A stretch of 64,000 bases of DNA from Chaetoderma sp. LZ-2023a (GCA_034401795.1 CM067363.1:30494855-30558854), one strand, 5' to 3'; positions 1 through 10,121 are shown, numbered from the stretch's first letter. A program made the numbers and translations. Notes: generated by a model from the letters alone, not told the origin.

Positions 1-25
1 TTGTGACTGTTTAATTATTAACATC

Positions 26-160
26 TTGTCCGTTACTCTAAATTAGAATGGACCGACACACCGATGACACAAACAGCAGGGACGACACCGTGTGGTTCAA
101 TCTCGGCGGCAATGGTTGCATGGCCCCACTGGAACATGTGTGTTCCACCTGCTCTATAGG
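26..160 (+). repeat. Repeat unit shared with 36325-36460
   Basis: This stretch matches 36325-36460 closely. Both contain TCTAAATTAG, then an ATG and a short frame reading MDRHT-DTNS--D-TVWFNLGGNG, followed by APLEH and CST. The shared frame hints that it was once coding, perhaps the start of an element ORF, but the similarity fades after about 130 bases and no longer protein follows. Function is unknown. Confidence 0.6.
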
Positions 161-189
161 CCAGTTGAGCGTTTGGTTTGACTTCAAGA

Positions 190-400
190 GATCATCCTTA
201 ATTACACCCATTAACCCTCGTCAATCAGCATTATGCTAATTATCCTTAAGCTCGCAGAGCTGGATGCCTGGAGTTCACAGGAAAAGACGAGTCCAGACAT
301 GTAGCCTGTCAATCATCCTTAATTACCCTGCCATTAACCCTTGTCAATAATTACGCTAATTACACTTAAGCTCACCTCATTGGATGACAGGAGGCACGTG
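190..400. repeat. Two diverged tandem units of about 118 bp
   Basis: The unit starts CATCCTTAATTA, continues CATTAACCCT..GTCAAT and ends near CTTAAGCTC. It occurs at about 194 and again at about 312. No coding content is visible. Confidence 0.6.
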
Positions 401-600
401 ACTTAACGAGGGGGAGGGGCTTATGGTCACCCTCTACATCTAACATCCAATCACAACTGGAGGAGATCTGGGCCTCTTTTTTCACACCTTTTCAAAAGGC
501 GGTAAGATCAAAGGAAAAAAGGTGATAATGATGCAAATTAGTTGGTTGCTCTGACACAGCAAATACTTTTCAAAAGGGTCCCAAATCGCATCTCCTTTAC

Positions 601-622
601 CGGGGGGGGGGGGGGGGGGGGG
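601..622. repeat. Poly-G run
   Basis: A run of about 21 G follows CC. Similar G or C runs occur near 14115, 22845, 31207, 38565 and 43904. Confidence 0.9.
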
Positions 623-624
623 TG

Positions 625-895
625 TAAGCTGTTAGCATCTTGGTCGCTAAGATGAGACCATTACCAGGACACTTTTAAGAGTGTGAATTTCAAACTCAGC
701 ATATGTGAACAACTGTACATAGTCATTTTAGCGAGAAATTCTAAGTGGATACCTGGTTTCTATGCAGAGCATCTCGGTTGCTAAGGGACTAGCCTGTTTG
801 CTAAGGAAATAAACAGACACTTTCGAAAGTGTGAGATCGGGGGTTAGCATACGAAAAACCTATATAAAGTAATTTTCATGGCAAAAATCTATGCG
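625..895. repeat. Two diverged tandem units of about 140 bp
   Basis: Unit 1 (about 629-765) and unit 2 (about 766-893) share, in order: GCATCT-GGT-GCTAAG, a short inverted motif ACACTTT-AGAGTGTG or ACTTTCGAAAGTGTG, AGCATA, then CATAGTCATTTTAGCGAGAAA or AAAGTAATTTTCATGGCAAAA. It is an old duplication and no gene is seen. Confidence 0.5.
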
Positions 896-1850
896 GAAAT
901 ATAGATGGTAGGGCTCCCAAGAGTATGTATGCAACTGCATTCGCAGTAAAAACTGGTAGACGCTGGATAGCTTTCAGTTGTGACCTGTCGAAATTCTTCA
1001 GCTTTTCTAATTCAGTCTGGACCATGTATTAGAACAGGAGTTACATAGATATCCCAAAGATGAGTTCGGCTTAATGGAGTCAATCCATTTAAGCCGTGTA
1101 TACCTGCTCCCATGAGGGAGTATGCCGTCTTTCATGATGAACTAATTTTAGCCTCTATTGTGCCTTTGTTGCGGCATCTGACATCCTCACTTTCTTCAGT
1201 TGCATTACCAAGTGGTTCGCTGTTGAGTAACAGAGATGTTGGTTATGTGCTTCGCATTGGCATATGTGTTGTTGTACTACTATAGCAGCGGGCGTCGGTG
1301 CCATTTCTTCAGAGGGAGTGGTTTAGCCCATAATCTGTAAGATGGACTGTGATGAACAGATGGATAATTGGACTAAATAATGAACAGGTTGGATGCCATC
1401 TCAGGTCTGCAATTCACTGTTACCATTTAATAAACGAAAAACATTACAACTGATTTTAATTGTTTTCTTATTCTCTTGAATTAAAACTACAAACTTGTAC
1501 AATTACTCTCACATCTTCATTTCGTAATCTCGCTCTCTCAAACTCTAAACATCATCTCCCAGCCTGGCTATATTCAAGCAAAAACAGTCCATTCTCTCTG
1601 AGTTCTGGTGAGCAAGCCATCTAGTGCACTTCAATTAAAATGTCAAAATTAGTAGCTGGTCACTGCATTGCATTATCCAAGTTTAGTAGACCAAGGAGCA
1701 CAGTTAAACTATCTGCTGCCTGGGACATCTTACCTCAATCCCCAAAGATATAAAAAAGACATAAATCTTACTCTGGGCCAGCAGTGTTTAGAAGTCACTG
1801 TGACATAGAATAATACATCACAGCAACAACTCAGCACTGCTACACTACTA
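896..1850. other. No gene or clear repeat recognised
   Basis: AT-rich sequence with no long frame and no repeat that I could match inside the window. A T-rich stretch with AATAAA-like signals occurs near 1428-1470, but no gene is attached to it. Confidence 0.5.
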
Positions 1851-1852
1851 CT

Positions 1853-2180
1853 AATTAAAAAGATACCACTCATTGGCTGCATCTATTTGTGCTTCATTTA
1901 TCAACAGCTGTATTGAAGTTGGAGAGGGAGCTGTGAGGGTCAGATCATCTGTGCACATGGCAGCACATGCAGAGATGGTTCCAACTCTGAATCCAACCGG
2001 GCTGTCTTCATATGTTCTTAGTAGTGGTTTGCTGCGGCTGTTGAAACGATCAGCACAAGATTCACCACCTTGTATAATGCCTTGGCTCTCGTTGATTGTT
2101 TTAGAAAAGTTGCCATTCCACTTAGCGACTGCTCTTTCTTCTTGTTTTGTAAATTCCTTCTGTGATAGGCGCACCATGAT
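1853..2180 (-). pseudogene. LINE reverse transcriptase fragment (palm domain)
   Basis: The minus-strand frame holds INESQGIIQGG, the usual [R/I]QGG box before the catalytic site. About 35 residues later CTDDLTL stands where YADD or CADD is expected, followed by a helix TSIQLLINEA and NEWYLFN. This order is the RT palm of a non-LTR retrotransposon, similar in style to LINE-B in this window (its box is LCDDKT). About 100 residues survive; endonuclease, fingers and thumb are missing. It is a dead fragment. The overlapping plus-strand frame at 1873-2313 is a shadow of it. Confidence 0.65.
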
Positions 2181-2730
2181 GAAATTAATAATTTCCAACG
2201 TTATGAAAAGTCTGTTTGCAATACCAAATAGCAAAAATATGTTTGACGTCAATACGTGGGCTACGTGTTGCCAGACGACTGAAAATTTCAAGATGTTCGA
2301 CGCAAAACTGTAGAAGAAAACGTGATTCAAATATCAAAATATGTTCAGGTCCATTCCTTATGGGACTAACTTCCGATGCATTTCCAATTGCATAATTGCA
2401 TTGTGATACGAAAATCGTAATATCCCGTGAACCACTAGTGATACTCGAGTTCTGTAAACAGTCCCTCGTAGGAGTCCCCGATAGGGAATCTTGCTCAGAA
2501 TTTGGTAAATCAAACTGCGAGACAATCGGCATAGAATTGTGTCATTTATCGGCAAATCAAGGAATTAGACGACAGTACGCATATTTGCAATATCAGACAC
2601 ATTAATATGTTGTAAGTATAAGTTACAGCAATGTGTCTAAGAATGGCTTATTCAGCATTTTCGAGAAACCGCTAAATGGGCCAAAAATATTTTAGAGGTC
2701 ATGATGTCGGTTATATAATACTAAAAACCT
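2181..2730. other. No gene recognised
   Basis: Short overlapping frames on both strands have no recognisable motif. The phrase GGTTTCAGGTTGGTTGGAGCGAAATCCTAG near 2735 leads into the tandem-core array that follows. Confidence 0.4.
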
Positions 2731-2996
2731 ACTAGGTTTCAGGTTGGTTGGAGCGAAATCCTAGGAGAAAACGTAATTCAAATTTCACAAATTTCCCCAT
2801 ACATTCCCTATGGGGATTTTTCGGCCACGGGAAATCCAAGATGACCGGCGATCGCTTAATCTCACATGCTTGAAACAAACAAATTTGAAATCGGAACCAT
2901 AGTTTATATCGGCCTACCAATTTTTTTTTTCACTGTCAAATTCCATCAAATGAAAAAATTCGATATGGCCGCCGAAATGCTCACATTGCAAATAAA

Positions 2997-3083
<87 letters not shown>

Positions 3084-4011
3084 GTGGTGCTCATCTGGAC
3101 CATTAGCATTTGAACCATTTGCATTTAAAGACGGATAATTTTCGAAAATCCAAGATGGCCACCAAAAGAATTGACCAATCAAAATTCTGTATATATGTTT
3201 TGAAGCCTACCCACATAGGGTCCTTCCAGCTGAGATTGATTGAAATCTGTAGGCTTTTAACTGATTTACCAAAACGTTTGGAAAATCCAAGATGGCCACC
3301 CAAAACAGTTAATGAGGAGTGATATTAATTAAGCGATATCGGGTAAATTTGAATAAAATTCAAGATTTTCACACAAAAAAATTTACCAATCAAAATTCTG
3401 TATACAAGTTCTGAAACCTACACCCACAGGGTCCTTCGAGCTATTTAACTAGGTTGAAATCCGCCGGCAATTTTTTTACAAAATCTAAGATTTTCATCCA
3501 AAAAATTAATCAGTCAAAATTCTGAATACATATTCTAGAGCCTACCACCATAGAATGCATCAAGTCAAATTTGCTAGAAATATGTCAAGAAGCTAAGGAA
3601 GAGTAGCATTTTGACCATTTCCGGTAGATTTTTCAGATCTCAGATTTTCACCCAAAAAATCGATCAATCAAAATTCTGAAAAGAACTTCTAGAGCCTGCC
3701 ACCATAGAATGCATCTAGAAAATTTTGCTTGCAATATATAAAGCAGCTAAGGAGGAGTAGCACTCTTATCATTTCAGGTAGATTTTTCATAAAATCTCAG
3801 ATTTTCACCCAAAAAATGTATCAATCAAAATTCTGAAAAAAATCAAGTGGAGGGTACCAGCTTAGGATCATTGCAGCCAAATTTCGTTGCAATCGGTCAC
3901 ACCGTTAAGGAGAAGAAGCGATTTCACGGACAGACGGACAGGGACAGGCAGACGACGGACGGCTGACGGACGGCCGCCATGGCATAAGCTCACTTAGCCT
4001 TTCAGGCTAGG

Positions 4012-4016
<5 letters not shown>
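2731..4016 (+). repeat. Tandem-core array ending in a GACGGACGG tail
   Basis: About six diverged units of roughly 140-160 bp repeat the series AAATC-AAGAT, CACC-AAAAA, GATCAATCAAAATTCTG and AGCCTACCACCATAG (about 3148, 3287, 3355, 3480, 3635 and 3795). The last unit runs into ACGGACAGACGGACAGGG and then CGCCATGGCATAAGCTCAC and a short stem TAGCC-TTTCA-GGCTA before a (TAA)n tail. I take it as one non-autonomous element with an internally repeated core, in the same structural class as the arrays at 30120-30745 and 56772-57670. Tails of the type CATAAGCTCAC..GGTGAG(T/C)TAA are familiar to me from marine invertebrate repeats (recollection). Confidence 0.6.
2997..3081. repeat. (ATA)n microsatellite
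   Basis: About 28 uninterrupted ATA/AAT repeats inside the array at 2731-4016. Confidence 0.95.

Positions 4017-4085
<69 letters not shown>
4017..4085. repeat. (TAA)n microsatellite tail
   Basis: About 23 TAA repeats directly after the GGTGAGT end of the preceding element, so they are likely its simple-repeat tail. The hairpin MITE copy at 4101 follows about 15 bases later. Confidence 0.9.
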
Positions 4086-4087
<2 letters not shown>

Positions 4088-4100
4088 GTGCTGACAATAA

Positions 4101-4340
4101 GCTGTTCAATATTTTGAAACTAATTTGACTGGGGTGGGAGGGGGCTGTTGTTGCCTATGGCTGCAAGTCAATTAGTTTTAAAATATTCAACATAATGTTT
4201 ACTAATTTTTAATTCATCAAAGACATCCAATTCGTAGACGCACAACTTTTCGATTTTTTAGTCAACGTCATTATGATTGTGACATCAGCTAACATGTAAC
4301 ATAATTAATTATGACGTCATATATGTGAGTGAATCGTCAT
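4101..4340 (+). mobile_element. Hairpin MITE copy, left arm missing
   Basis: The hairpin starts GCTGTTCAATATTTTGAAAC and folds back on AGTTTTAAAATATTCAACA. The right arm follows with AATTCGTA, a GTCAACGTCAT motif and TTATGACGTCATAT. The left arm with the GATCGATC palindrome is absent; (TAA)n lies there instead. Confidence 0.75.
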
Positions 4341-4414
4341 TGAACTGGCATGTTGGCTGAACATAGGGGAAAACACCCCCATTGTATTCCTTGATGGTTA
4401 GGCAATCCCCTTGT

Positions 4415-4520
4415 AGCCTCCTCATCCTCATCCTCCTCTCCACCCCCTCCTCCTCCTCATCATCATCATCATTATCATCCTCACTCTTTTCTTCTTCTTC
4501 GTCTTCTTCTTCATCGGTCA
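4415..4520. repeat. TCC/TTC/TCA low-complexity tract
   Basis: Pyrimidine-rich trinucleotide tract. It produces an artificial acidic frame on the minus strand (D/E-rich) and a Ser-rich frame on the plus strand. Neither has other gene features. Confidence 0.85.
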
Positions 4521-4714
4521 CTACATTTAGACTGGAAGACCAGAAGCTCGTGCAAAAGGTAAAAACTGCTATCTTCTCCATAGCTGCCAGTTATCCACAT
4601 AATTCTTCTCTGGCCGTACTGAGCATCCGATAGAGGGTGTTCGCTGACTATTTGCGAACATTGCCATGTAACCATTTTTTCTACAAATGGCGTGTGACGT
4701 CGCAGATAAATGTT

Positions 4715-5130
4715 AAAGGGATGTTAATATCATCTCAAATGTTATATTGAACTGATAGATTATGGTTTATAGAAGAGGTATGTCACATTCCCGTTTCTGT
4801 ATCGCAATTATCTGCTTATCTCAGTTATCTGTATGATCGCGTAAATGTCAAACAGTGACCGCCACCATTTTGTCTCCTCAAGCGAGAGCGTGTGATATAA
4901 TGTAAGCGTCAATGCATTACATTCTTTATTAATCAATAGGCCTACTCATCTCGTTGAATATGTTGAAACTAATCTGACTGGAAGTCGCTACTGCATATGG
5001 CAGCAACAACTTCCAGTCAACTGGTTTCAAAATATTCAACAGCTTACCTATGCGATTGCATTTATATTACACATATCACATAGCCAGACCATAGCTGGCA
5101 CCTCTATGACTAAGCGTATATCCCGAGGCA
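4715..5130 (+). mobile_element. Second hairpin-element family, copy 1
   Basis: It shares with 10845-11170 the series AAAGGGATG-TAAT-TCATC, ATGGTTTATAGA, TGTATCGCAATTATCTG, CATTTTGTCTCCTCAAGC, ACATTCTTTATTA, a hairpin, then CCTCTATGACT-AGCGTATAT. Here the hairpin (about 4953-5047) is complete: GTTGAATATGTTGAAACTAA pairs with the later TTTCAAAATATTCAACAGC. The hairpin core is nearly that of the main MITE, yet the arms are different, so the core has been shared between element families. Confidence 0.65.
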
Positions 5131-5257
5131 AATATGCATTTTCATGGAATTTTGACGAGTTTTGCAACAAGAATTAGTAAATGTTAATGTTTTCCAAATT
5201 TCAATGGACATTTAATTCATCAAGAGCTTATCGAATATCAAGACAACTTTAGACATC

Positions 5258-5340
5258 ATGCGGCGTTGGTGTGGTGGATGCGTTTGTGGGCTATGATTCC
5301 AGGCGCTCTAGCCGGTTGTGTGTTCGATTCCCTGTAAATG
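5258..5340 (+). mobile_element. tRNA-like SINE head, copy 1
   Basis: GCGGCGTTGGTGTGGTGGATG resembles an A box, and GTGTTCGATTCC is a good B box about 45 bases later. The T-arm flanks do not pair, so this is not a working tRNA. A second copy lies at 5661-5740. SINE body and tail are not defined. Confidence 0.5.
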
Positions 5341-5654
5341 CCAAAAATACCGTAATGCCGCGACTGCTTGTATACCTAAGTATAAAGGCTGTAAAATGCG
5401 TGGTCTCTGTGATGTGTGTACATGCGAGGTACTGTGTGACCCTCTGTGCACATAAATCACTAACTAGTTAGCGTAATTACGGTCAAAATCAGCTACCACA
5501 GAATTCCGCTGTGTATCAAAAACCCACATCATGTAAGCCTCGCCATCGTTCTATTGCACGGCCCTCCCCTCCCTCTCCGCTCCCGTATCGAACGGCGTAG
5601 CTATGTGAGTAGGCGTACGTTAGTACGATAAAGCCTCACCGGCAAAGTAAGACT

Positions 5655-5760
5655 CCGTCTTGCGGCGTTGGCGTGATGGAAGCGTTTGTGGGCTATGACG
5701 CTAGGCGATATCGCCGGTTGTTGGTTCGCTTCCCTGCGAATGTTTATTAATAAGTTTAAA
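5655..5760 (+). mobile_element. tRNA-like SINE head, copy 2
   Basis: Similar to 5258-5340: TTGCGGCGTTGGCGTGATGG as A-box region, GCGTTTGTGGGCTATGA, then GTTGGTTCGCTTCCCTG as B-box region. The sequence after the B box differs between the copies. Nearby C-type hairpin debris at about 5826-5870 (ATTGAATATTTTGAACAGA) is a half core. Confidence 0.5.
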
Positions 5761-5879
5761 TCGTTGCAAAACAAAAAACAGAAACATGTTGGTTAGAACA
5801 ATTTTGAACACGATGTGAGAAATGATTTATTGAATATTTTGAACAGAATTAGATTGGAAGGCAATGACCTCCAATACAA

Positions 5880-6276
5880 TGGACCTTTCCAGTTTGAGGT
5901 ATTCCCCGCCCATCTCTAGCTAAGCTCCACCCACACATCGCCAGTGTTGGGATCGATCGTTCCCTGAACTCCCTGAGCATAAATTTCCAGAAAATTATAC
6001 AGGAAAGTTGTTAAATATTTTGAAACTAATTTGGCTGGATGCCATTGCTGCCATAGTCAAATTAGTTTCAACATATTCAACAGCATGTTTATTAAATAGT
6101 AGAACCATACAATTCGTACAACCACACTTAGTCAAAGGTTCAATTAAGCGTTCGTGACGTACTTATTTACGTCGTCATTCATGACGTGATTGATCATGAC
6201 GGTATCCTACACGTCACGTAGTTGATTATGACGTCATATGATGGATGGATGGATTGACAAACTGGAAAAGTCCTTT
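5880..6276 (+). mobile_element. Hairpin MITE copy, near full length
   Basis: Good reference copy of about 396 bp. Left end CAATGGACCTTTCCAG, then CCCCGCCCATCTCTAGCTAA, GTTGGGATCGATCG, a hairpin (shortened here), TTTATTAAATAGTA, ACAATTCGTACAAC, GCGTTCGTGACGTAC, repeated CATGACGTGATT and TTATGACGTCATATG, GGATGGATGG, and right end ACTGGAAAAGTCC. The ends are inverted repeats of one another. It has no coding capacity. Confidence 0.85.
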
Positions 6277-6578
6277 ATGTTCAAAATATACAAATGTGTG
6301 TTTTATTTTGTTTTGGAAACATGTCAAGTTATTTCTTGTATTGTGTGAGACACTGCCAGTTGTTTCATTTATACGAACTTCGTAAAAGGCAGGAATGAGG
6401 AATTGAGTCTGCCATCTGTGTTTTGGTCAGCACTGACTGTGTAATGAACAGTTCGTTCAGTTCCTTATTTTTGTGCTTGGGTGCACATATAGGAAAGAGA
6501 AAACATTTGAGAAAGTGTCAATTTACATTCGATTGTGTTCAGCTACCTTCAAGGCTATCTTCAGCTATCCTCCGATTG

Positions 6579-6580
6579 AC

Positions 6581-6642
<62 letters not shown>

Positions 6643-6706
6643 CAGTAGTAGCAGTAGTAGCAGCAGCAGCAGAAGCGGCGGCGGCGGCGGTAGTATTAGT
6701 AGTAGT

Positions 6707-6799
<93 letters not shown>

Positions 6800-6800
6800 C

Positions 6801-6896
<96 letters not shown>

Positions 6897-6897
6897 T
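6579..6897. repeat. Trinucleotide tract that reverses polarity
   Basis: (AGT)n, then (AGC)n and GGC variants, then (AGT)n to about 6798, a CC junction, then (ACT)n to 6896. The two last blocks are reverse complements, so about 170 bases could fold as one hairpin. Homopolymer frames (S, V, T, A, L) in all directions here are artefacts. LINE-A copy 1 starts at its right edge. Confidence 0.95.
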
Positions 6898-8880
6898 AGA
6901 AAGCGTTACGTCTGCGCATCTATCAAAGTCGCCAAAGTGAAGATCGCACCAAACTACGCCAGGAACGCAATAACATTCTGCGCCACATTAGCGAACGCTT
7001 AAAAGATCTTGCTATCCAACAAGCAGAGGCCCTAGCAGATGAAATCACTGCCACGGATGACTGCCACAAAATGTTTCGGACAGCCCGAGCCCTGAGAGTT
7101 GCTGACTACACACCACCATTAACTGTACACAACTCTGAAGGACACTTTATCGGGACTGACCAGGGTAAAGCCGAGGCAATTCGAGAATGGTTCAAGAAAC
7201 AATTCACTGACCACGATGATGAGCCCTTGCACCCATTCTCAGGAGACCCCAGGACATTACTAACACCAATTAATACAGCAGAGGTTGAGAAGGCACTTAA
7301 AGCCCAGAAAAATGGGCGTGCATCTGGACCTGATGGCATGAGCAATGAACTATTCAAATATGCAAGTGACATTATCTCAAAACCGATCACGCACATAATC
7401 AATCCAGCTTTTATGCACCACCCTCCCATCGACGTTGTAGGCCAAAGACATCCTTATCGCGCTACCCAAGCCCAAGAAGCCAGCTGGCCCCACAGCCAAT
7501 CTGCGGCCCATTGTGCTCCTTAACAGCATACGGAAAATCCTATCCAATGTTACTCTATGCCGTATCCGAGACAAGATCGACGACTTCACCGGAGAATGTC
7601 AAAGTGGCTTCAAACGTGGACGTAGCTGCGCAGACATTGTATGGGCTCAACGCATGATTGTGTCGGTAGTCGTGTCCAAACACTGGGATTTCCACAAAAT
7701 GGGCATTGACATGTCACGAGCCTTCGACACAATTAAGCGCCCAAAGATCCTAGATGTACTACGCCAGGCCAGTTGCAATGAAGATGAGCTACGACTAGTG
7801 AGACTACTGCTTGCAGACACCAAGCTGAGAGTACGAGTCGAGGCGGTGAAGTCCGTAGAGTTTGAGACATCAATCAGCTCCCCGCAGGGAGATGGTCTAT
7901 CCCCTGTTCTCTTCACCTGTTACCTGGCTGCTGCATTGAAATCCGTGCGGAAAGATTCCACAAGACCAAACACACACACACACCACCCCACCGACCCCAC
8001 TCCCGGTGCCAATACTGGGCATGCCGCTAGAGATGGAATATGCCGACGATGTGGACTTTATAGATGAGGAAAAGACACCCCTTGACGAACTTCTCCCAAT
8101 AGCTGCAAGCAAACTAAAAATTGAGAATCTCTTTATGAATGAATCCAAAACAGAGTTCACCCACATATACCTATCTACAAAGCATGAAACCAAAGAAAAT
8201 GACGATCCACTCCGTGGCGGCGAACCATGTAGGAAAAGTAAAATCTTGGGCTCACTGCTTTGCAGTACTGCTAAAATTGCTGCACGCTGCATCATGGGTA
8301 CCATAGCTTTCCAGTCCTTCTGGAAGCTATGGATTTGTAGATCAAAGATGCCCTTAGTAAAAAGACTACGTCTATACAATGCAACCTGCGTATCCTTGAT
8401 GATGTATAACTGTAACAGCTGGGCAGATCCAAAGGCAGCTCTAGACAAACTTGACGCCTGCCACCGCAAACACCTACGCACCATCACTGGACACCGATGG
8501 CCAGAGAGCACAATTTCCAACAATGCACTATACAAGATGTGTAATACGCCGCCGCTGTCTGTAAAAGTCGCCCAGCAAAGATGGTCCATGTTTGGCCATG
8601 TGCTAAGGATGCCAGAAGACACACCAGCACAGACAGCCTTGGAATTCCCCCTACTCGGAGCCAGCAAATACAGAGCCAGGAGAGGACGTCATTGCATAAA
8701 TCTGCTAAGCGTGCTACGAGGTGACCTCAAGAAAGCAGGATTAGGTACACTCAAGTCAAGAATGGACCTGAGGAAGCTAAGGATTTGGGCTGAGGACAAG
8801 ACACAGTGGGCAAAAGCGAAGAAGGACTGATTGCAGCTGTAGGATGTTTCTACTACTACAGCCGCAGAATCCAGTAATCA
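6898..8880 (+). mobile_element. LINE-A copy 1: RT and C-terminal region, 5' truncated
   Basis: Non-LTR retrotransposon remnant. It starts in the region between endonuclease and RT and runs to the 3' end. Visible in order: KNGRASGPDGMSNELFKYAS (RT fingers), SGFKRGRSCADIVWA, DMSRAFDTIKR, SPQGDGLSPVLF, MEYADDVDF (catalytic YADD), NESKTEF, ILGSLL, then the thumb LRLYNATCVSLMMYNCNSWA and RWSMFGHVLRMPEDTPA. The frame is broken near 7430-7520 and near 7965-8010, where a CA-rich stretch is inserted, so it is inactive. The 3' UTR is about 50 bases and ends with a small hairpin (GCAGCTGTAG / CTACAGCCGC). Compare copy 2 (17437-19350) and copy 3 (46395-48830). Confidence 0.9.
7071..8830 (+). pseudogene. 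LINE-A RT ORF, broken into three frames
   Basis: Three overlapping open segments (7071-7523, 7513-8067, 8006-8830) together carry reverse transcriptase and the C-terminal domain; the last ends with KTQWAKAKKD and a TGA. The protein made RNA-templated DNA at the target site in an active relative. Two frame changes separate the pieces. Clade is not certain; the thumb with RW--FGHVLR is common in several APE-type LINE clades. Confidence 0.85.
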
Positions 8881-8881
8881 C

Positions 8882-8882
8882 A

Positions 8883-8975
<93 letters not shown>
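8882..8975. repeat. (TAG)n microsatellite at the LINE-A 3' end
   Basis: About 30 TAG repeats begin 1-3 bases after the LINE-A 3' end sequence AATCCAGTAATCACA. Copies 2 and 3 lack such a tail. Confidence 0.95.
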
Positions 8976-9194
8976 CACCAGTAGCAGTACAGCAGGTTTC
9001 AGTCAAATTAGTTTGTTTCAAAGTATTTAACAGGTTTCCTGCAATTGTATCTTAAAACTGAGAAACTGAAATTTTACGGGACAGTTATACGGACGCGGAA
9101 GAACATCATCATTTAGCAAGAGCAATCAGAGATTGCATACCCTCGCCTCACACTCCTACCCCACCGGCTTTAGTCACATTGTAGAAAGTTTACT

Positions 9195-9440
9195 ACGGAT
9201 TTTCTGGATTTTTTTTATATATCTACAGATCCAGAATTTGATCAGATCATAATCCATGTTCTGTCACCCCAATTAGGGCCACAGCCTGGAAATCTGTTTG
9301 TACTCCAAAGTCTTCCATTGTCTTTGAGCTCAACCGGACCAGTGGCTTTTTAGAAACAGCGCCGGAGGGATGGAGGAACGGACGGATGAGCAGACCCGAT
9401 CGCAATACACTTTTCCCCTTACGAGGCGAGGGTCTTAAGC
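9195..9440 (+). repeat. Dispersed repeat with CTTTTCCCCTTACG end
   Basis: It matches 59405-59650: CCAGAATTTGA-C--ATC, GAGC-----CAG--GTTTTTA, ACAGACGGAC-type stretch, then ATCGCAATACACTTTTCCCC and TTACGAGGCGAGGGT. It belongs with the GACGGAC-tailed elements of this window. Confidence 0.6.
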
Positions 9441-9463
9441 ATATTGCACAAAAATCAGCCTAC

Positions 9464-9633
9464 CTCCCATGTCCTAATTGTCTCCACGATTCCGATCTGA
9501 AATCCAAAGAAGTCATACGTATGCTCGACAGGACGAATTGTATTAGTAGCGTTCCTCGCATTTCCTGAGATAGTCATGCGTACTGGAGTAGGATAGTCAT
9601 TGTCGTTGTATGCATTTGCCCAAGTTTCTGGAA
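9464..9633 (-). CDS. Secreted-protein gene, exon 4 (3' boundary tentative)
   Basis: The acceptor is CTCTCATAG before TTCCAGAAAC. Entering at phase 1 after exon 3, the joined codon is G|TT (Val190), then PETWANAYNDND and YPTPVRMTISGNARNAT, ending near HTYDFFGFQ. An N-glycosylation site NAT lies at residue 217. YPTPVRM and YDFF are conserved-looking ends of this domain in related metazoan proteins as I remember them. The frame stays open to a weak donor GAG|GTAGGC at 9463, which I used as the end; the true end may lie earlier, since the last residues look less protein-like. No downstream exon was found at lower coordinates, where LINE and MITE debris dominates. Confidence 0.65.
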
Positions 9634-9663
9634 CTATGAGAGAATATAGAAAATAACATTACG

Positions 9664-9832
9664 ATACATATACTAGTCCGAGTCTGTTCTGACTCTAAAC
9701 CGGGCCCTATGACAGATATTCGGACAGACGGACGGGCCAGATATATATCTGGCCCGTTCATCTGTCCAAATATCTATCATAGAATATGGCCGATTGAGAG
9801 TCAGCGCCGATTCGGACTAACATATACATGCA
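9664..9832. repeat. Long imperfect palindrome next to exon 4
   Basis: Two arms of about 80 bases pair around 9745. The left arm has TAGTCCGAGTC, GACTCTAAAC, GACAGATATTCGGACAGACG and GGGCCAGATAT. The right arm has the same in reverse: ATATCTGGCCCG, CTGTCCAAATATCTATCATA, GAGAGTC and GATTCGGACTAACATATA. It lies in the intron between exons 3 and 4, 31 bases from the exon 4 acceptor. Confidence 0.85.
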
Positions 9833-9839
9833 CGAAAGG

Positions 9840-10110
9840 CAAAAGGTCGAACAGACAGATGGGCGGTCATATGCATATGGTGGAACTCTTGCAGTCGGTT
9901 GACTGGCCACATGGGCGAACAGATGAACTGGCGTGTGGAGACGAGTGGGTGAAAGTAAAATCCGGTATATTTGGGTGGATGCCCGGCAGTTAAGTGCATG
10001 AATTAAAGAACGGGTATAGACGGGCAGGTGGGTGACATATGTATGGGCGGGTGTACAGGTGGGTGATTCTGCTGGTGGCTGGACAAATAGGTGACCGGAC
10101 CAGGGGACAT
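9840..10110. repeat. Degenerate GGGCGGGTG-rich tract
   Basis: Loosely repeated GGGCGG, GGGTGGATG, GGGCAGGTGGGTGA and GGCGGGTGTACAGGTGGGTGA motifs. It lies inside the intron between exons 3 and 4. Unit length is not constant. Confidence 0.4.
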
Positions 10111-10121
10111 CAACTACTTAC

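Noticed and set aside
4309-4633. Acidic frame with DDDDEEEE and Ser-rich frame
   Set aside because: Low-complexity pyrimidine tract; no domain, no splice support.
5258-5340. Functional tRNA gene
   Set aside because: The B box is good but the T-arm and acceptor stems do not pair.
6423-6940. Long homopolymeric frames (S, V, L, T, A) on both strands
   Set aside because: They are translations of trinucleotide microsatellites; no start context or conserved part.
7897-8667. Minus-strand frame of 256 codons
   Set aside because: Antisense shadow of the LINE-A RT; the plus-strand motifs (YADD, FGHVLR) decide.
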